From Jaltomata sinuosa (lineage: Eukaryota; Streptophyta; Magnoliopsida; Solanales; Solanaceae), in assembly GCA_003996215.1 (NCBI GenBank), contig QJPP01003097.1, forward strand, positions 223,143 to 287,142: a DNA stretch of 64,000 nt, given 5' to 3'. Within the stretch, counting starts at the first letter, position 1. Every line of letters begins with the position of its first letter. Positions 47,283 through 57,508 of this stretch are shown here, piece after piece. The position numbers were made by a program, and so were the translations under genes. The notes under the pieces are model-generated. The model ran no database searches, was not told the DNA's origin, and saw only the letters and a program-made list of their open reading frames with translations.

Positions 47283-48300
47283 ACCTCGAATACAAGCAAG
47301 CCAAGTCCAAGACTCATCCCCAAGGTATATAAACACCTTTTCCCACCTCTCTTGGTCCTTGAATGGACATTTCTATGGATTTCGTGTTGGGACTTCCAAA
47401 AACCAAAAGAGGGCATGATAGTATCTTTGTGGTAGTGGATAGATTCTCTAAAATGTCTCATTTTATTCCATGAAATAAATGTGATGATACATCTCATGTT
47501 GCATCTTTGTTTGTGATTCATGTGCTTAATTGTATGGAGTACCTCGCACTATTGTTAGTGATAGGGACTTCAAGTTTCTTAGCCATTTTTGGAAGAGTCT
47601 ATGGGGTACACTTGGTACCAAACTCATGCTCTCTACTTATTGTCATTCTCAAACGGATGGTCAAACCAAAGTAGTCAATAGGACTCTTGGGAGCATGCTT
47701 CGTTGCATGATTAGAGGATCCCAAACTTCTTGGGAGGACCATTTACCTTTGATTAAATTTGCTTACAATCGGTCTCTTCACACCTCTATTGGCATGACTC
47801 CATTTGAAGTGTGATATGGGTTCAACCCATTGATTCCATTATTCTTAACCCCTTTGTCTAGTGATATTATTGTGAGCTTAGATGAAAAGCGAAGGGCAAA
47901 GGAGATGGTGAAGATTCACACAAATGTAAAGGACGCCATGGAAAAGAACAACTCCAAGGTGGCTCTCCGACAAAATCATGGAAGGAAGAAAGTGATATTT
48001 CAACCCGATGATTGGGTTTGGGTTCACTTTCGGAAGGAAAAATTCCCATAACTCCGCAAAGGGAAGTTGAGTCCAAAGGGTGATGGCCCATACCAAGTAC
48101 TTGAAAGGATAAATGACAATGCCTACAAGATTGATCTACCATGTGAGTATAATGTTCACAATATTTTCAATGTGAGTGATCTATCTTCTTGTGTTGTAGG
48201 TGAAGCTATGGATTCAAGGACGAATCATTTTCAAGAAGGGGAGGATGATATGATATCGCCCAGAAAATCTCCTACGAGGCCATTCATTAGGAGCCAAGAT
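47283..48300 (+). pseudogene. element F integrase core and tail
   Basis: Resumes F after element E. The core reads SMDFVLGLPKTKRGHDS (first Asp kept), GVPRTIVSDRDFKFLSHFWK (second Asp kept), then SQTDGQTKVVNRTLGS, where the catalytic Glu position is Lys. C-terminal blocks are DDWVWVHFRKEKFP, LSPKGDGPYQVLERINDN and NIFNVSDLSSCVVGEAMDSR. The frame continues across the 3' LTR edge (48246) as EDDMISPRKSPTRPFIRSQ. Stops at 47476 and 47812 and a frame change near 48050 make it inactive. Confidence 0.89.
48231..48245 (+). other. polypurine tract of element F
   Basis: TCAAGAAGGGGAGGA precedes the LTR start TGATATGATATCGCCC and is also in the integrase reading frame (FQEGEDD). Confidence 0.8.
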
Positions 48301-49064
48301 AAATAACTCCAAACCTTACAAACCCTATTCATGAAGAAAGAAGCTTTGGAGACCATTGAAAACCGTAGATCAAGGATCTATAACTTATGGATGATTACAT
48401 GGGAAGAAGAGGCTCAACTATTCTTCCTAAGAGGTGCAACCACGGTGCATTGGGCACTTCCTTTGGTGCATTTTGCACTTCAACTTCGCACAAGATATGC
48501 GTCCAGCACATTGGCTGGTGCATTTGGCATCAGCCTCTGCACATGGCCCATCATGGGCCGAGTTTAGGGTCTTCTTAGGTCACTTTTGTACCTTTTATTG
48601 TAATAGGAAAACACTATAAATACATGTCTTAGTCATTTACATTCATTAGATTTTAATGAATGTTGAATTTCTTTAAAATCTTCTAGTTGTTATTGTTAGC
48701 TTGTAGTCATTGGGTGGATTTTTTAATTAGTTAATCTAGTATAGAAATCTATTGGGTGGATTCCTAATAGTGCTATTAGGTGGATTCCTAATAGTTTAGT
48801 TGAGTGATTAAGGGTGGATTCCTTTGATTGCTTGTTAACTTTTTTGCTTGATTAATCATTGAGTCATCCATTTGTGGATTCATTTGTTTGTCTCTTTGTT
48901 TGATTGAGGAATTATTGTTCATTGATTAGGTTCAATTAGGAGGTGAAGGTATAAAGTCCTTTGTTGCTTATAAACTTGATTAATTAGGTTTGATTCACAT
49001 ATCTTTTGTTTATTTCATTTCCGCATTTGGATTTTGATTAGTCTCCCTAATAGAGATTTTATCA
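48246..49064 (+). repeat. 3' LTR of element F
   Basis: 819 bp, TGATATGATATCGCCC to AGATTTTATCA. GTGCGA-type island at 48435-48550, TATAAATA at 48615-48622. The direct repeats GGGTGGATTCCTAATAG (48750-48800) occur in both LTRs. Confidence 0.9.
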
Positions 49065-49399
49065 ATAAAGGTTTTAAAAAAACATAAAATATAGAAGTTT
49101 ACTTGAGAAGAGATCATTCTGCATACCTTTTTGGGTGATAAACTATAGGAGAAATCTTAAAGCTTGACCTTTGATTCACTATGAACTTGACTTCTTTCTT
49201 AACTTAGAGAGAATGAGAGGGGTGGTCTTTAATAAATTTAGGGTAATTAGGACATAAGAGAAACGTTATGGAGTAGGATGGGACGGTTTCCATAGTATAA
49301 AGACCAAAATACCCTTAAAATAGCACATAAAAATAAAGTTCCATCAGACAAAATAGGGGGTGCGATGCACACCCCAAGGTGTAGCCTCCCCCCATGTAG
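49065..49399 (-). repeat. element D LTR, distal part
   Basis: The piece 49369-49399 (ACACCCCAAGGTGTAGCC) matches 52809 onward of D's other LTR copy, so the stretch to its left belongs to the same LTR, minus orientation. A solo LTR interrupts it at 49400. The LTR start is not visible, probably beyond element F. Confidence 0.7.
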
Positions 49400-50840
49400 T
49401 GGTAAGTTGGTAATCTACCAACTTATTAAGCCTTTATTCATGAATTATTGCCATGTTTTGATGAGAATTAGAGGTACTTATTACCTTTATTGACATAAAT
49501 GCAGGTATTCCTTGTCGTGTGAAGAAAGCAAAAGAATTGAACCTAAAGAGCTTAAAAAGAACTTAAAGTGTGAAGGTGATCAGAAAAGGGGAAGAAGTTG
49601 TCAAGGGGTGCGACAGACATGCGAGCCGCACAAAGGCACCTGCGTTTCAAGGAAAGTCAAAGACTACCTAAGCAATCACCAGCATGCGAGCTGCACAATG
49701 CAAAGGGCGATCGCACCCTGCTTTGTACCTTAATCATGCAGGGGGCTAAACTTACTGCTTGGAGAGGACGGCACATACGAGCCGCACACTGCAAGGTACG
49801 ATCGCATGTGCCATCGCACACAAAATCGCACCAGCTTCAAAGGGTATTGTTGTCCAAAGTCATGTGACGTATTTGGGATGGTTTTAAAATCCTTTTGGGG
49901 TGTGTACCTGAGATACAATTCAAATTTTACTTTCCCCAAGGAAGAGCATTGAGAGTACACTTTCTCTTTTCTTCTTCCTCATTGAAAAATACCATTTGTA
50001 AGGAATTTGAGCTTGGAATTAGAAATTAGCTTAATATGAATGGAATTTTGAGAAACCCATTTGGTATATTCTCTTATTCCCTTAATATGAGCAGCTAAAT
50101 CCTATTTTAGGGGTATATGCATGATGGGTATTTGAATTTCGGTATGGGTATTAATTAATTGTGCTTGTAATTGATTATTTAGTATGGGTCTATTAAATTC
50201 TTCATGGTTTGATTATAAAATTAATGGTTGCAAACATTGATTGAGTTTAATAATTTTGTTTTTGCTTGAAAGAGGAGTTCATAAATTGGGTCAGAATTCA
50301 ATAGTGGGGATTTGCAATTTCCACCATAGATTAAGGCTAGAAATAGTTTGATTGAAGGAAATTCCCATCTAAGAATCAAAGCTAGAAATACTGTGATTTC
50401 TCATCTAAGGAAATTCCCATCTATGGTGCTTGAGCAAAGGTCATGGTACATATATTTGGAGGGTTGAAAGACTACCAAATATAGCTAGAACCAAGCTACC
50501 CATACCTATAATCAAAAGTTTGTATGATTAATCAATTTCCTAGCCCATTGTAAAATCCCATCGAAAGCATACCCCTAGTCTTCCTTCTATTGATCATCAA
50601 ATCATGTTTATGTTGTTTTCGTGTTGAAATCGTGATTCATTAATTCCCAATATTTTCCCCCCAATTTTTACTTTTGATTACTTGAACACTTACTCACTCT
50701 AGTGATTGTTATTCGATAATTTATTGGCGAATCATTACTCCATTCTTCTTGGATATGACCCCGACCACCATTGGGTTATTTATTATTTTGCACGATGATC
50801 GTTACCACCTCCTACGGAAGAGTACTTTTGAACGTCATCA
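49400..50840 (+). mobile_element. solo LTR, 1441 bp, in element D
   Basis: Starts TGGTAAGTTGGTAATC, ends AACGTCATCA, flanked by TGTAG (49395-49399) and TGCAG (50841-50845), a 5-bp duplication with one change. Excision rejoins the D LTR exactly as seen at 52809-53089. No coding domain. Island of GCGATCGCA and GTGCGA words at 49600-49825. Orientation is not certain because no TATA box or partner is available. Confidence 0.85.
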
Positions 50841-51094
50841 TGCAGCACATGCCCCATCGCGAGGCTAAGCCCGTGCAGCGCGGGGCCCACCACAAAGTTG
50901 GATCAGTGGACCCTCGCGCTGGTTGTGCGACACGAGGGAAAAGGCATGGCCTCCTAGCGCGTGATGCATGGTCCCATTTCTCGTCCTAAGATTTCCCAAT
51001 GCTTCTAAACTCATCCCTAATTTCTATCCACTCTAAGGGTCACGTAGGTTATTTTTAGTTTTAAAAGATGTTCAAACATACAGGACGTTACATT
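50841..51094 (-). repeat. element D 3' LTR, U3 end
   Basis: Begins on the minus strand TGTAACGTCC at 51094. Matches 52841-53089 (GCGAGGCTAAGCCCGTGCAGC, CCTCGCGCT, GCTTCTAAACTCATCC). The polypurine tract (minus AATCCCAAAGGGGGATAA, 51095-51112) adjoins. Confidence 0.85.
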
Positions 51095-52808
51095 ATCCCC
51101 CTTTGGGATTATTCGTCCTCGAATGATGATTATGGACACTTCATGCACGATATAGGGATGCGTATGAAACTTTAAGGAAACACATACAAAGAGATTGGAG
51201 ATAAGCTTAGATTTGTACCTTAATTAAACTCGTCCGAAGAAGCGAACAAATAGGGATATCTAGCTTTCATGTCCTCCTTCGATTCCCAAGTAGATTCTTC
51301 CACTTTTTGATTCTTCCACAATACCTTCACCGAAGCTATCTCTTTGGTTCTCAACTTTCAAACTTCATGATCCAAAATTTCTATAGGAACACCTTCACCG
51401 AAGCTATCTCTTTGGTTCTCAACTTTCGAACTTGATGATCCAAAATTTCTATAGGAACTTCTTCATAAGACAAGGAATCTTTCACAGAATTGTTCTCCAC
51501 GGGGACTACCAGAGAATGGTCACCCATACACTTTTTGAGCATGGACACGTGGAAAACAGGATGAACCGACGTCAAACTCGCGGGCAATTCCAACTCATAA
51601 GCAACATTTCTAAACTTCCTCAAAATCTGGTAAGGGCCAATATATCAAGGACTACCTTTTCTCCTAAACCTCATAACTCCTTTCATGGGATAGACTTTTA
51701 AGAACACCCAATTGCCAATATTGAACTCTAACGCTCATCCCCTTACATCGGCATTACACTTTTGACGACTTTGGGAAGTCTTTAGCCTCTCTCAAATAAT
51801 TTTAACTTTCTCCATCGCTTGGTGCACAAGATTGGGTCCCAACAACCTAGCTTCTCCCACCTCATACCACCCAATAGGTGACCTATACCTCCTATCATAA
51901 AGAGCCTCGAATGGTGCCATTTCGATACTCGAGTGGTAGCTGTTATTGTAGGCGAATTCTATAAGAGGCAAGTGATCCACCCAACTACCTTTGAAGTCAA
52001 TAACGCAAGCTCTTAACATATCCTCCAAGGTCTGAATAGTGCACTCCGCTTACCCATCCGTCTGAGGATGAAAAGAGGTGCTAAGGTTCACATGAGTACC
52101 GAAACCTTTCTGAAAAGCTCTCCAAAACTAAGAAGTAAATTGCATACCTCTGTCAAATATTATCGATACAGGTGCACCATGCAACCTAACAATCTCCTAA
52201 ATGTACAACTTTGCATAGTGTTCTACCGAATAAGTCATCCTCACAGGCAAAAAGTGAGCGGACTTGGTCATTCTATCAACAATGACCCAAATCGAGTCGT
52301 ACTGGTTGCAAGTTCGCGGAAGGCTTGTGATAAAATCTATATTTATCATTTGCCATTCCACACCGGAATAGCTATATCTTGGGAAGTACCATCTGTCCTT
52401 AAGTGTTCAACATTTACTAGCTGACAGTTGGAGCACTTAGAAACAAACTTAGCAACATCCCTCTTCATATTATTCCACCAATATAACTCTCTAAAATCAT
52501 GGTACATTTTAGTAGAGCCAGGGTGAACAATATATCTAGAAACATGGGCCTCAGTCATTATCCTCTCATGCAAGTTATCAAAATCAGGAACACATAACCT
52601 CCCTTGATACCGCAAGATGCCATCCCATCCTATTTCAAAAGCCATTACCTTCTGCTAGCCAACATCCTCCTTAATTTGCATAAGTATGGGATCACTAACC
52701 TGCTTTTCCTTAACTTCGGCACCTAGGGATGACTTAGCCATTTCATGAACGATTACTCCTCCATCTTCGGAGTCTAATAGTCGGACTCCCAAATTAGCCA
52801 ATCGATGG
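51095..52808 (-). pseudogene. element D integrase remnant
   Basis: Only integrase and a little linker remain. From right to left: 52346-52645 with EAHVSRYIVHPGSTKMYHDF and FVSKCSNCQLVNVEH (complete HHCC head), a decayed core (52050-52340), 51792-52028 with MLRACVIDFKGSWVDHLPLI and EMAPFEALYDRRYRSPIGW, and 51381-51623 with VHPVFHVSMLKKCMGDHSLV. A 63-bp tandem duplication (from 51329 and 51392; repeated CTTCACCGAAGCTATC) lies in the tail. Everything upstream of integrase, plus the start of the 5' LTR, is deleted. Confidence 0.87.
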
Positions 52809-53089
52809 ACACCCCAAGGTTTGGCCTCCCCCCTTGCGGCGCATTCCCCATTGCGAGGCTAAGCCCGTGCAGCACGGGGGCCACCGCAAAGTTGGAACAG
52901 TGGACCCTCGCGCTAGGTTGTGCGACGCGAGGGCCAAGGCATGGCCTCTAGAGCGACCCATGGTCCCATCTCTCGTCCTAAACTTTCTCAATGCTTCTAA
53001 ACTCATCCCCAACCGATTTCTATCCACTCTAATGGTCACGTAGGTTCATTTTTAGCTTTAAAAGACGTCCAAACATATGGGGCGTTACA
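52809..53089 (-). repeat. truncated 5' LTR of element D
   Basis: 281 bp matching 49369-49399 plus 50846-51094 (280 bp). Ends GGGGCGTTACA. Bases CAATCGATGG before ACACCCC are internal sequence, so the deletion joined pol directly to the LTR, as in element B. Confidence 0.87.
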
Positions 53090-53560
53090 TGTTTGGTGTA
53101 GGGTTTGGCTACTTTAAAACAATCACATGAAGGAAATGGCACTGACACATCAAATTCATCCCATAAATCTCTCATTTTAGAGTAATAATCAGGCATAAAA
53201 TCAATGCCTTGTCTTAAAGTTGTGGTCTCTGTTCAGAGCTAATACACTCTTCTGAGATTTGATTTGTCGAATCTTTTCTTGAAATCATCTCAAACTCGCT
53301 TGGCATTTAACGCATAAACTATCGTAGTAAACAGATTGCTTGTTACAACACTTATCCATGAAAGAACAACCGTGTTACACCTTTCCCAATGAATCGCCAA
53401 TTCTTCTTTGTACATGTTCTTCAAGCAGTTTCCAATCTACAAATCCTGCTTATTTTTCATCAATAGTGCGAGCTCATTGATCTGCTCCAAAGTCCATAAT
53501 TCTCGGGGTATGTGAATTTCATAGCAATTAGTGCCACACCAGATGTATTTGAAGACTGTA
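53090..53560 (-). pseudogene. Ty1/Copia gag fragment
   Basis: The minus strand in one frame encodes EELAIHWERCNTVVLSWIS, IVYALNAKRV, DDFKKRFDKSNLRRVY and YYSKMRDLWDEFDVSVPF. These are the hallmark blocks of the copia-type gag polypeptide. Stops at the Trp and Gln positions interrupt it, and the fragment ends at the D LTR edge (53089), so D may have inserted into it. No copia protease or polymerase remains in the window. Confidence 0.85.
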
Positions 53561-53664
53561 AATGTAATGGATGATTGTGCTCGAGTGTTACAATTATCAA
53601 TTTGCCATAGCTGAGTTTTAGATCAACAGAGAAGATACAGTTCTTGCGGATAACGATCTAATCC

Positions 53665-53957
53665 ATACCTCACCTACTCTGAAACCGTGTGATATTACAC
53701 CATAGAACATAAATCAGTGATGCCAAAGCTTCACATCTACAGATCTAGAATTAGAATCGAACATGCATTAGAGGGAATGTGGAAAGAGAAGAAGATATTT
53801 TTCTTATTGATCTGCTTACACAATGAGCCTACACTGGCTTTAATATTGTTGCTTTTACATCATGCACATACTCTAACTAATTAACTACTCCACTGATTGT
53901 AGCTAAGCACAATTAATAAACTCGTAATTGATTCAGCCACTAACTGTCTAACTAACA
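53665..53957 (-). repeat. Ty1/Copia LTR and degenerate primer site
   Basis: The minus strand LTR begins TGTTAGTTAGACAGTTAG (53957) and ends GTAATATCA (53689), about 269 bp, followed by CGGTTTCAGAGTAGG, a decayed tRNA-iMet primer site (compare TGGTATCAGAGC). Correctly placed upstream of the copia gag fragment. The opposite LTR is missing. Confidence 0.6.
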
Positions 53958-55675
53958 CAATCACCAATATTTCTAATACATAATTACTTTTTTATTTCAA
54001 TTGTATAGTTATTGTGCCTTTCAGATGTTAAAAAATAAATTGTTCTTAATCGTTAAGTATTCAGATGAAAAGACAACATCTTAATCATTCAAATTTAGAT
54101 ATTTTAATCTCAATTCAAACAAATTGCCTCAATAAATACAGCTAGTATTTAGGAAGTGACACTTCCACTTCTCTTGTAATTGCTGAATTGAATCCCCACT
54201 TGCACTTTTCTGGCCAGTTGCTTAGCTGGAGACTGCATAATGGGTAATGTGGATAACATCTTCAGGCCTTCATGGTGGATGCGTTTTGTTTCTCATTCTC
54301 AAAGCTTGGTAATGTTTGTAGTAAAATCCTCTGTACTTTGGTGTCTCCCCAATTTCTTTTGTGAATTGTGGCAATGGTTCAATCCACTTGTCCCCTTGAA
54401 TATCTATATATATATATATATATAAAGGAAGGTTTTAAGAATGATGAGGTGGCGTCCTATATGGCCACCATTCCCATTTATCTTTTTTCTCAAATTTTTA
54501 GCCTTTTTATCTCATTTTTCTGATTTAAAATCAATATATATTTATATTAAAAAAAATTAATGCAATAATAAAAAGATTATTTATTGTAGTTAGTGATTTG
54601 GGTTGTTGAATGTCCTTATTAATTTCATTGATAATAACGGATTGGGCCATAATGTAAGGAAAAAGATTATCTAATAATTATGTTAAATGTTCCACGTTGA
54701 ATTGATCATCTCTATAACATTGTCAGTTTTTCCAATTTAAATGTTACACCCTATTAATGAATTCTGTAATTATTTTGAATCCACATTATTATAACATATG
54801 AACGTTGTATTTATTTATTTTTTCTCAAATGTTTGGATGTTCTCCTATTGATATTATTTTATAGGTGGTAAAAAGAAATTCATAGTTCACATCCTTTTGT
54901 GATATAAAAAAACTAAGTCACGTCTTTACTGTTTTAATTGCATTTAAATGCATCCGATCTTTTCTTCTTTCTCTCACCTCTTCAGTCTCTTCCTTAAACA
55001 TGTAACCATTGAAAGCTTTTAGCTATATATAGTATCTTATAAAATAGTCCAAGACTGTGATTGAATTTGTTAAAATACATGCTATTGCTGGACGAAGAGA
55101 AAAATGAGAGCGGTGGAAAATGTATTTTTGAATTTCAGTGGAAATGCGAAGGTTGGTATATAAATTCAAACAACTTTTCTTTATGATAAAGCTTATTTGT
55201 CTGCGTTTACATTAATACATTGCATTTGCATGATTTGTAATAAGAGAAAATCAAATTAAGAATGTGGTAGCAATTAAAATTTAAAAAGAGGTGTACCTAA
55301 TTTACGACGAAGTTTAATATTTTGAGCACCATTTATATTTGTTGCATTCTTTTTAAGTAAAATATTGGTTTATACTTTCCTTTATCTTCCATCTTTAAAT
55401 TGTTAGTAATGAAATTTAAATTATTTGCACATATAAAAAATGAACGGAGGAGGCTTTATCTATAAAAAATATCTCAAGAATTTCCTAATCTCTTTGTGAG
55501 AATAGGTGACAAACACATTTCTTTGTTTATGTGTGTGCATTTTCAGCTGGTCGGTTATGAAAGGAAGTTGATCGTATTTGATTTGTAGAAGATGTTGAGA
55601 GCAGTATTTGGTGATGAGTTAAGATCAATGGATGAGCCAAAGTTAAAGTGAAGAAAACAAGAGAGAGTGGAACGA
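53958..55675. other. AT-rich unassigned interval
   Basis: 1.7 kb without a recognisable gene or terminal repeat. It contains a (TA)n microsatellite at 54402-54424 followed by AAAGGAAGGTTTTAAGAATG and the imperfect hairpin GGTGGC..GGCCACC (54450-54473). The ORF 54240-54425 ends in the microsatellite and is chance. Possibly ordinary intergenic DNA or an eroded transposon. Confidence 0.5.
54402..54424. repeat. TA dinucleotide microsatellite
   Basis: About eleven TA units, ending in TATAAAGGAAGG. Confidence 0.9.
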
Positions 55676-55677
55676 AA

Positions 55678-56159
55678 TAAATATCACTTTCTTCACTTAT
55701 TTCGTCTATGCTTATTTTTGGTAGATTGTCTTGTTCTTCTTCTAATTGTAATTTAAATTTTTCTATTTCATTTGTCAGTTTTAACTCTTGTTCCTCTTCT
55801 CTACGTTTTTCTTTTTCTTTTTGCTTACTTGCATATAATTGTTTTAGTACTTCTAATTCTTTTTCTAGTTCTATTATTTTAGTGTTTTTTACTTCTTCTA
55901 TTCGTTGTATTTTTTCTTTAGTTTGTTGTTGTATTTTTTCAATTTCTCGTTTCCTATCTATTTCTTCATTTTCTTTTGTTATTCTAACCATTGCGGTTAA
56001 TTTATCTTCTAATTTTACCGTTTCTTTTTCTAGCATTAAATTTAGATTATCTCCTTTTTTTTTATATCTTCTTCCTAAATTAGAAAATATTATTGTTATC
56101 TTTAATCCTTCCGGATTTACATATGTTTTTTCTTCTAATGCGAATTCTTCTTTATTCAT
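55678..56159 (-). pseudogene. viral coiled-coil protein, truncated
   Basis: About 160 viral residues starting MNKEEFALEEKTYVNPEGLK. From residue 45 on it is a Lys/Glu-rich helix (RIEEVKNTKIIELEKELEVL) typical of a long coiled coil; the viral part ends with an acidic stretch (EISEESD). The frame as called runs to 55527, but the last 45 or so residues read into non-viral flank. It may be the N-terminal part of the capsid-bearing ORF1, cut by the integration junction. The start codon abuts the preceding stop (56160). Confidence 0.75.
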
Positions 56160-56366
56160 TTATAAATTATATTGGTATTTATATTCTAGACTGTCTATTT
56201 GTAATTGTAATTCTAATATAACTCTTCTTTGTGCTAATAGGAATTTATGGCAAACTCCTGCAAATATATTAGTATTTAGTCTATTTTGTCTATGTTTTAA
56301 TTCTTGTCTTTTTACTATAATTATTTCATTAAGCTTTTGTCTGTGTTTGTTATTGTTATTAGTCAT
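56160..56366 (-). CDS. small viral ORF, 68 residues
   Basis: MTNNNNKHRQKLNEIIIVKR onward, basic and helical, function unknown. Its ATG overlaps the stop of the preceding ORF as ATGA (56363-56366), and its stop is followed at once by the next ATG (56159). That compact spacing supports it being a real viral gene; homology not recognised. Confidence 0.55.
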   Translation of the reverse strand: MTNNNNKHRQKLNEIIIVKRQELKHRQNRLNTNIFAGVCHKFLLAQRRVILELQLQIDSLEYKYQYNL

Positions 56367-56650
56367 TGTTTCTTTAAGTATTTAATGTACTTATATTCTG
56401 TTTTAGATATGGTATTAATTAATTTATTTAATTTGTCATTATCAGTTTTTGTAATACTGAGTTGTTTATATTCCGGGTATAAGCTTTTTAATTTTCTTCT
56501 CAATTTTCTTATCTTCTTACTAATAACTCCTACATGCTCTTTCTTACTAATACCTCCTATATGCTCTTTCTTACTAATAACTCCTATATGCTCTGATACC
56601 ATTTTTGGAGTCCCTGTGCGCGGTATGTGTGCGGAAGTATTTTTATTCAT
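56363..56650 (-). CDS. small viral ORF containing the primer site
   Basis: 95 residues, beginning MNKNTSAHIPRTGTPKMVSE. Residues 21-45 are three 9-residue repeats (EHIGVISKK, EHIGGISKK, EHVGVISKK). The rest is Lys/Leu-rich (RKLRRKLKSLYPEYK). The primer binding site (56590-56601) is inside this frame. Whether translation really starts upstream of the primer site is uncertain; a start at the internal ATG (56602) is possible. Confidence 0.5.
   Translation of the reverse strand: MNKNTSAHIPRTGTPKMVSEHIGVISKKEHIGGISKKEHVGVISKKIRKLRRKLKSLYPEYKQLSITKTDNDKLNKLINTISKTEYKYIKYLKKQ
56523..56601 (-). repeat. 27-bp tandem repeats after the viral primer site
   Basis: Three near-identical units containing CATATAGGAGTTATTAGTAA-type sequence follow GAGCATATAGG of the primer site. 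The first unit begins within the primer site itself (AGAGCATATAGG). Confidence 0.85.
56590..56601 (-). other. viral primer binding site (tRNA-iMet)
   Basis: The minus strand reads TGGTATCAGAGC, a perfect 12-base match to the complement of the initiator-Met tRNA 3' end, the minus-strand DNA priming site of all Caulimoviridae. It marks position 1 of the conventional viral map and shows that the viral sense strand here is minus. Confidence 0.93.
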
Positions 56651-56879
56651 TATTTTTAATTGAGTCTATATCTGAATATATATCTGATTCGTATGGCCAA
56701 AAATCTTCTGTAGAATTAATAATTTTATCAAGTATAATTTGTTGTAAATCTCTGTTAAGATTAACTGTTTTAATGATAGTGATTAATATTTTATCTTTAA
56801 AGAATATTTGGTATTTTGAGGAGTTACTTATTATTTTTAAGTCGTGAGTAGATTCATCCATTTTTGTAGTTGAGTCCAT
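56643..56879 (-). CDS. viral ORF, 78 residues, function unknown
   Basis: MDSTTKMDESTHDLKIISNS onward. The stop overlaps the next start by 8 bases (ATGAATAA, 56643-56650), as viral genes in this block do. No domain recognised. The acidic C-terminus (WPYESDIYSDIDS) resembles that of the ORF at 57118-57363 (DLYELDLYSDQ), so the two may be diverged copies or pieces of one gene. Confidence 0.45.
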   Translation of the reverse strand: MDSTTKMDESTHDLKIISNSSKYQIFFKDKILITIIKTVNLNRDLQQIILDKIINSTEDFWPYESDIYSDIDSIKNNE

Positions 56880-57117
56880 TATTTACTGTTATTTTTATTT
56901 TTATATGAGAAAGTTGCTTCATATAATTGTTTTTCTCTTATATGTGATTTTTGAAGGTTTATTATATTATTTTTCATATATTTTAAAAATTTAGTATCTC
57001 CTGTTTCTAAATAAATATCTAAATTTTATTTTATTAGGTATATTTGGAAATCTATTAGTTCTTTGGTGTGTCTCCATTTTTCAAATGATTCTGTATTCAT
57101 ATTTTGATTAAATGCTT
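56880..57117 (-). other. viral stretch with many stops
   Basis: AT-rich and continuous in base composition with the virus. Stops in all frames. Probably intergenic leader or decayed coding sequence. Confidence 0.5.
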
Positions 57118-57363
57118 TTATTGATCCGAATATAAATCTAGTTCGTATAAATCTAAATTATCTATGTTATCTGGTATAATTAGTTCTATCCATCTTTGTT
57201 CCATTATTTCTATTATCTCAAAAGTAACTAAAATATCGTAGATTTTTCTCCTAATATCGTTATTAAGTTGTTTAAGGATATATAATATGAGTATTTTATA
57301 ATTATTATCATCATTTATTAGGTACGTATTATTGCTCATTAAATCGATATTTATTCTTGTCAT
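57118..57363 (-). CDS. viral ORF, 81 residues, function unknown
   Basis: MTRINIDLMSNNTYLINDDN onward, with IIEIMEQRWIELIIPDNI. In map order it lies between the truncated protease and the primer site, where solendoviruses carry the 3' end of the genome. Possibly a remnant of the last ORF; no motif confirms this. Confidence 0.4.
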   Translation of the reverse strand: MTRINIDLMSNNTYLINDDNNYKILILYILKQLNNDIRRKIYDILVTFEIIEIMEQRWIELIIPDNIDNLDLYELDLYSDQ

Positions 57364-57508
57364 GTTTTTTACTAAACATATTCCCTCTAATCTCTTTGTT
57401 TATCATAAAGTTCATCATCTTTTAATAAGTTATTTTGAACAATCTCTTCTAGCCACTACCATGCTTTTCTTGCTTCAATCGTTTACCCTAACAGCGCCTC
57501 AACTTTGT
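57364..57508 (-). other. junction interval in the virus
   Basis: The protease frame stops at 57509 (TAG), and the next 145 bp have stops in all frames and are less AT-rich. The polymerase should follow here. The deletion or recombination that removed reverse transcriptase and RNase H therefore lies in or at the edge of this interval. Confidence 0.6.

Larger units (their letters stand above)
31685..49064 (+). mobile_element. element F: CRM-like chromovirus, interrupted by element E
   Basis: LTRs at 31685-32485 and 48246-49064 (801 and 819 bp) flank leader, gag, protease, RT, RNase H and integrase in Gypsy order. Without E it is about 8.0 kb. Flanks ATAAG (31680-31684) and ATAAA (49065-49069) are a possible target duplication. 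The protease block (IIDSGSCTNVV, LLGRPWQFN) and the integrase tail running into the LTR resemble the CRM branch; lineage is inferred. Many Arg codons have become TGA, fitting methylated-CpG decay. Confidence 0.88.
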
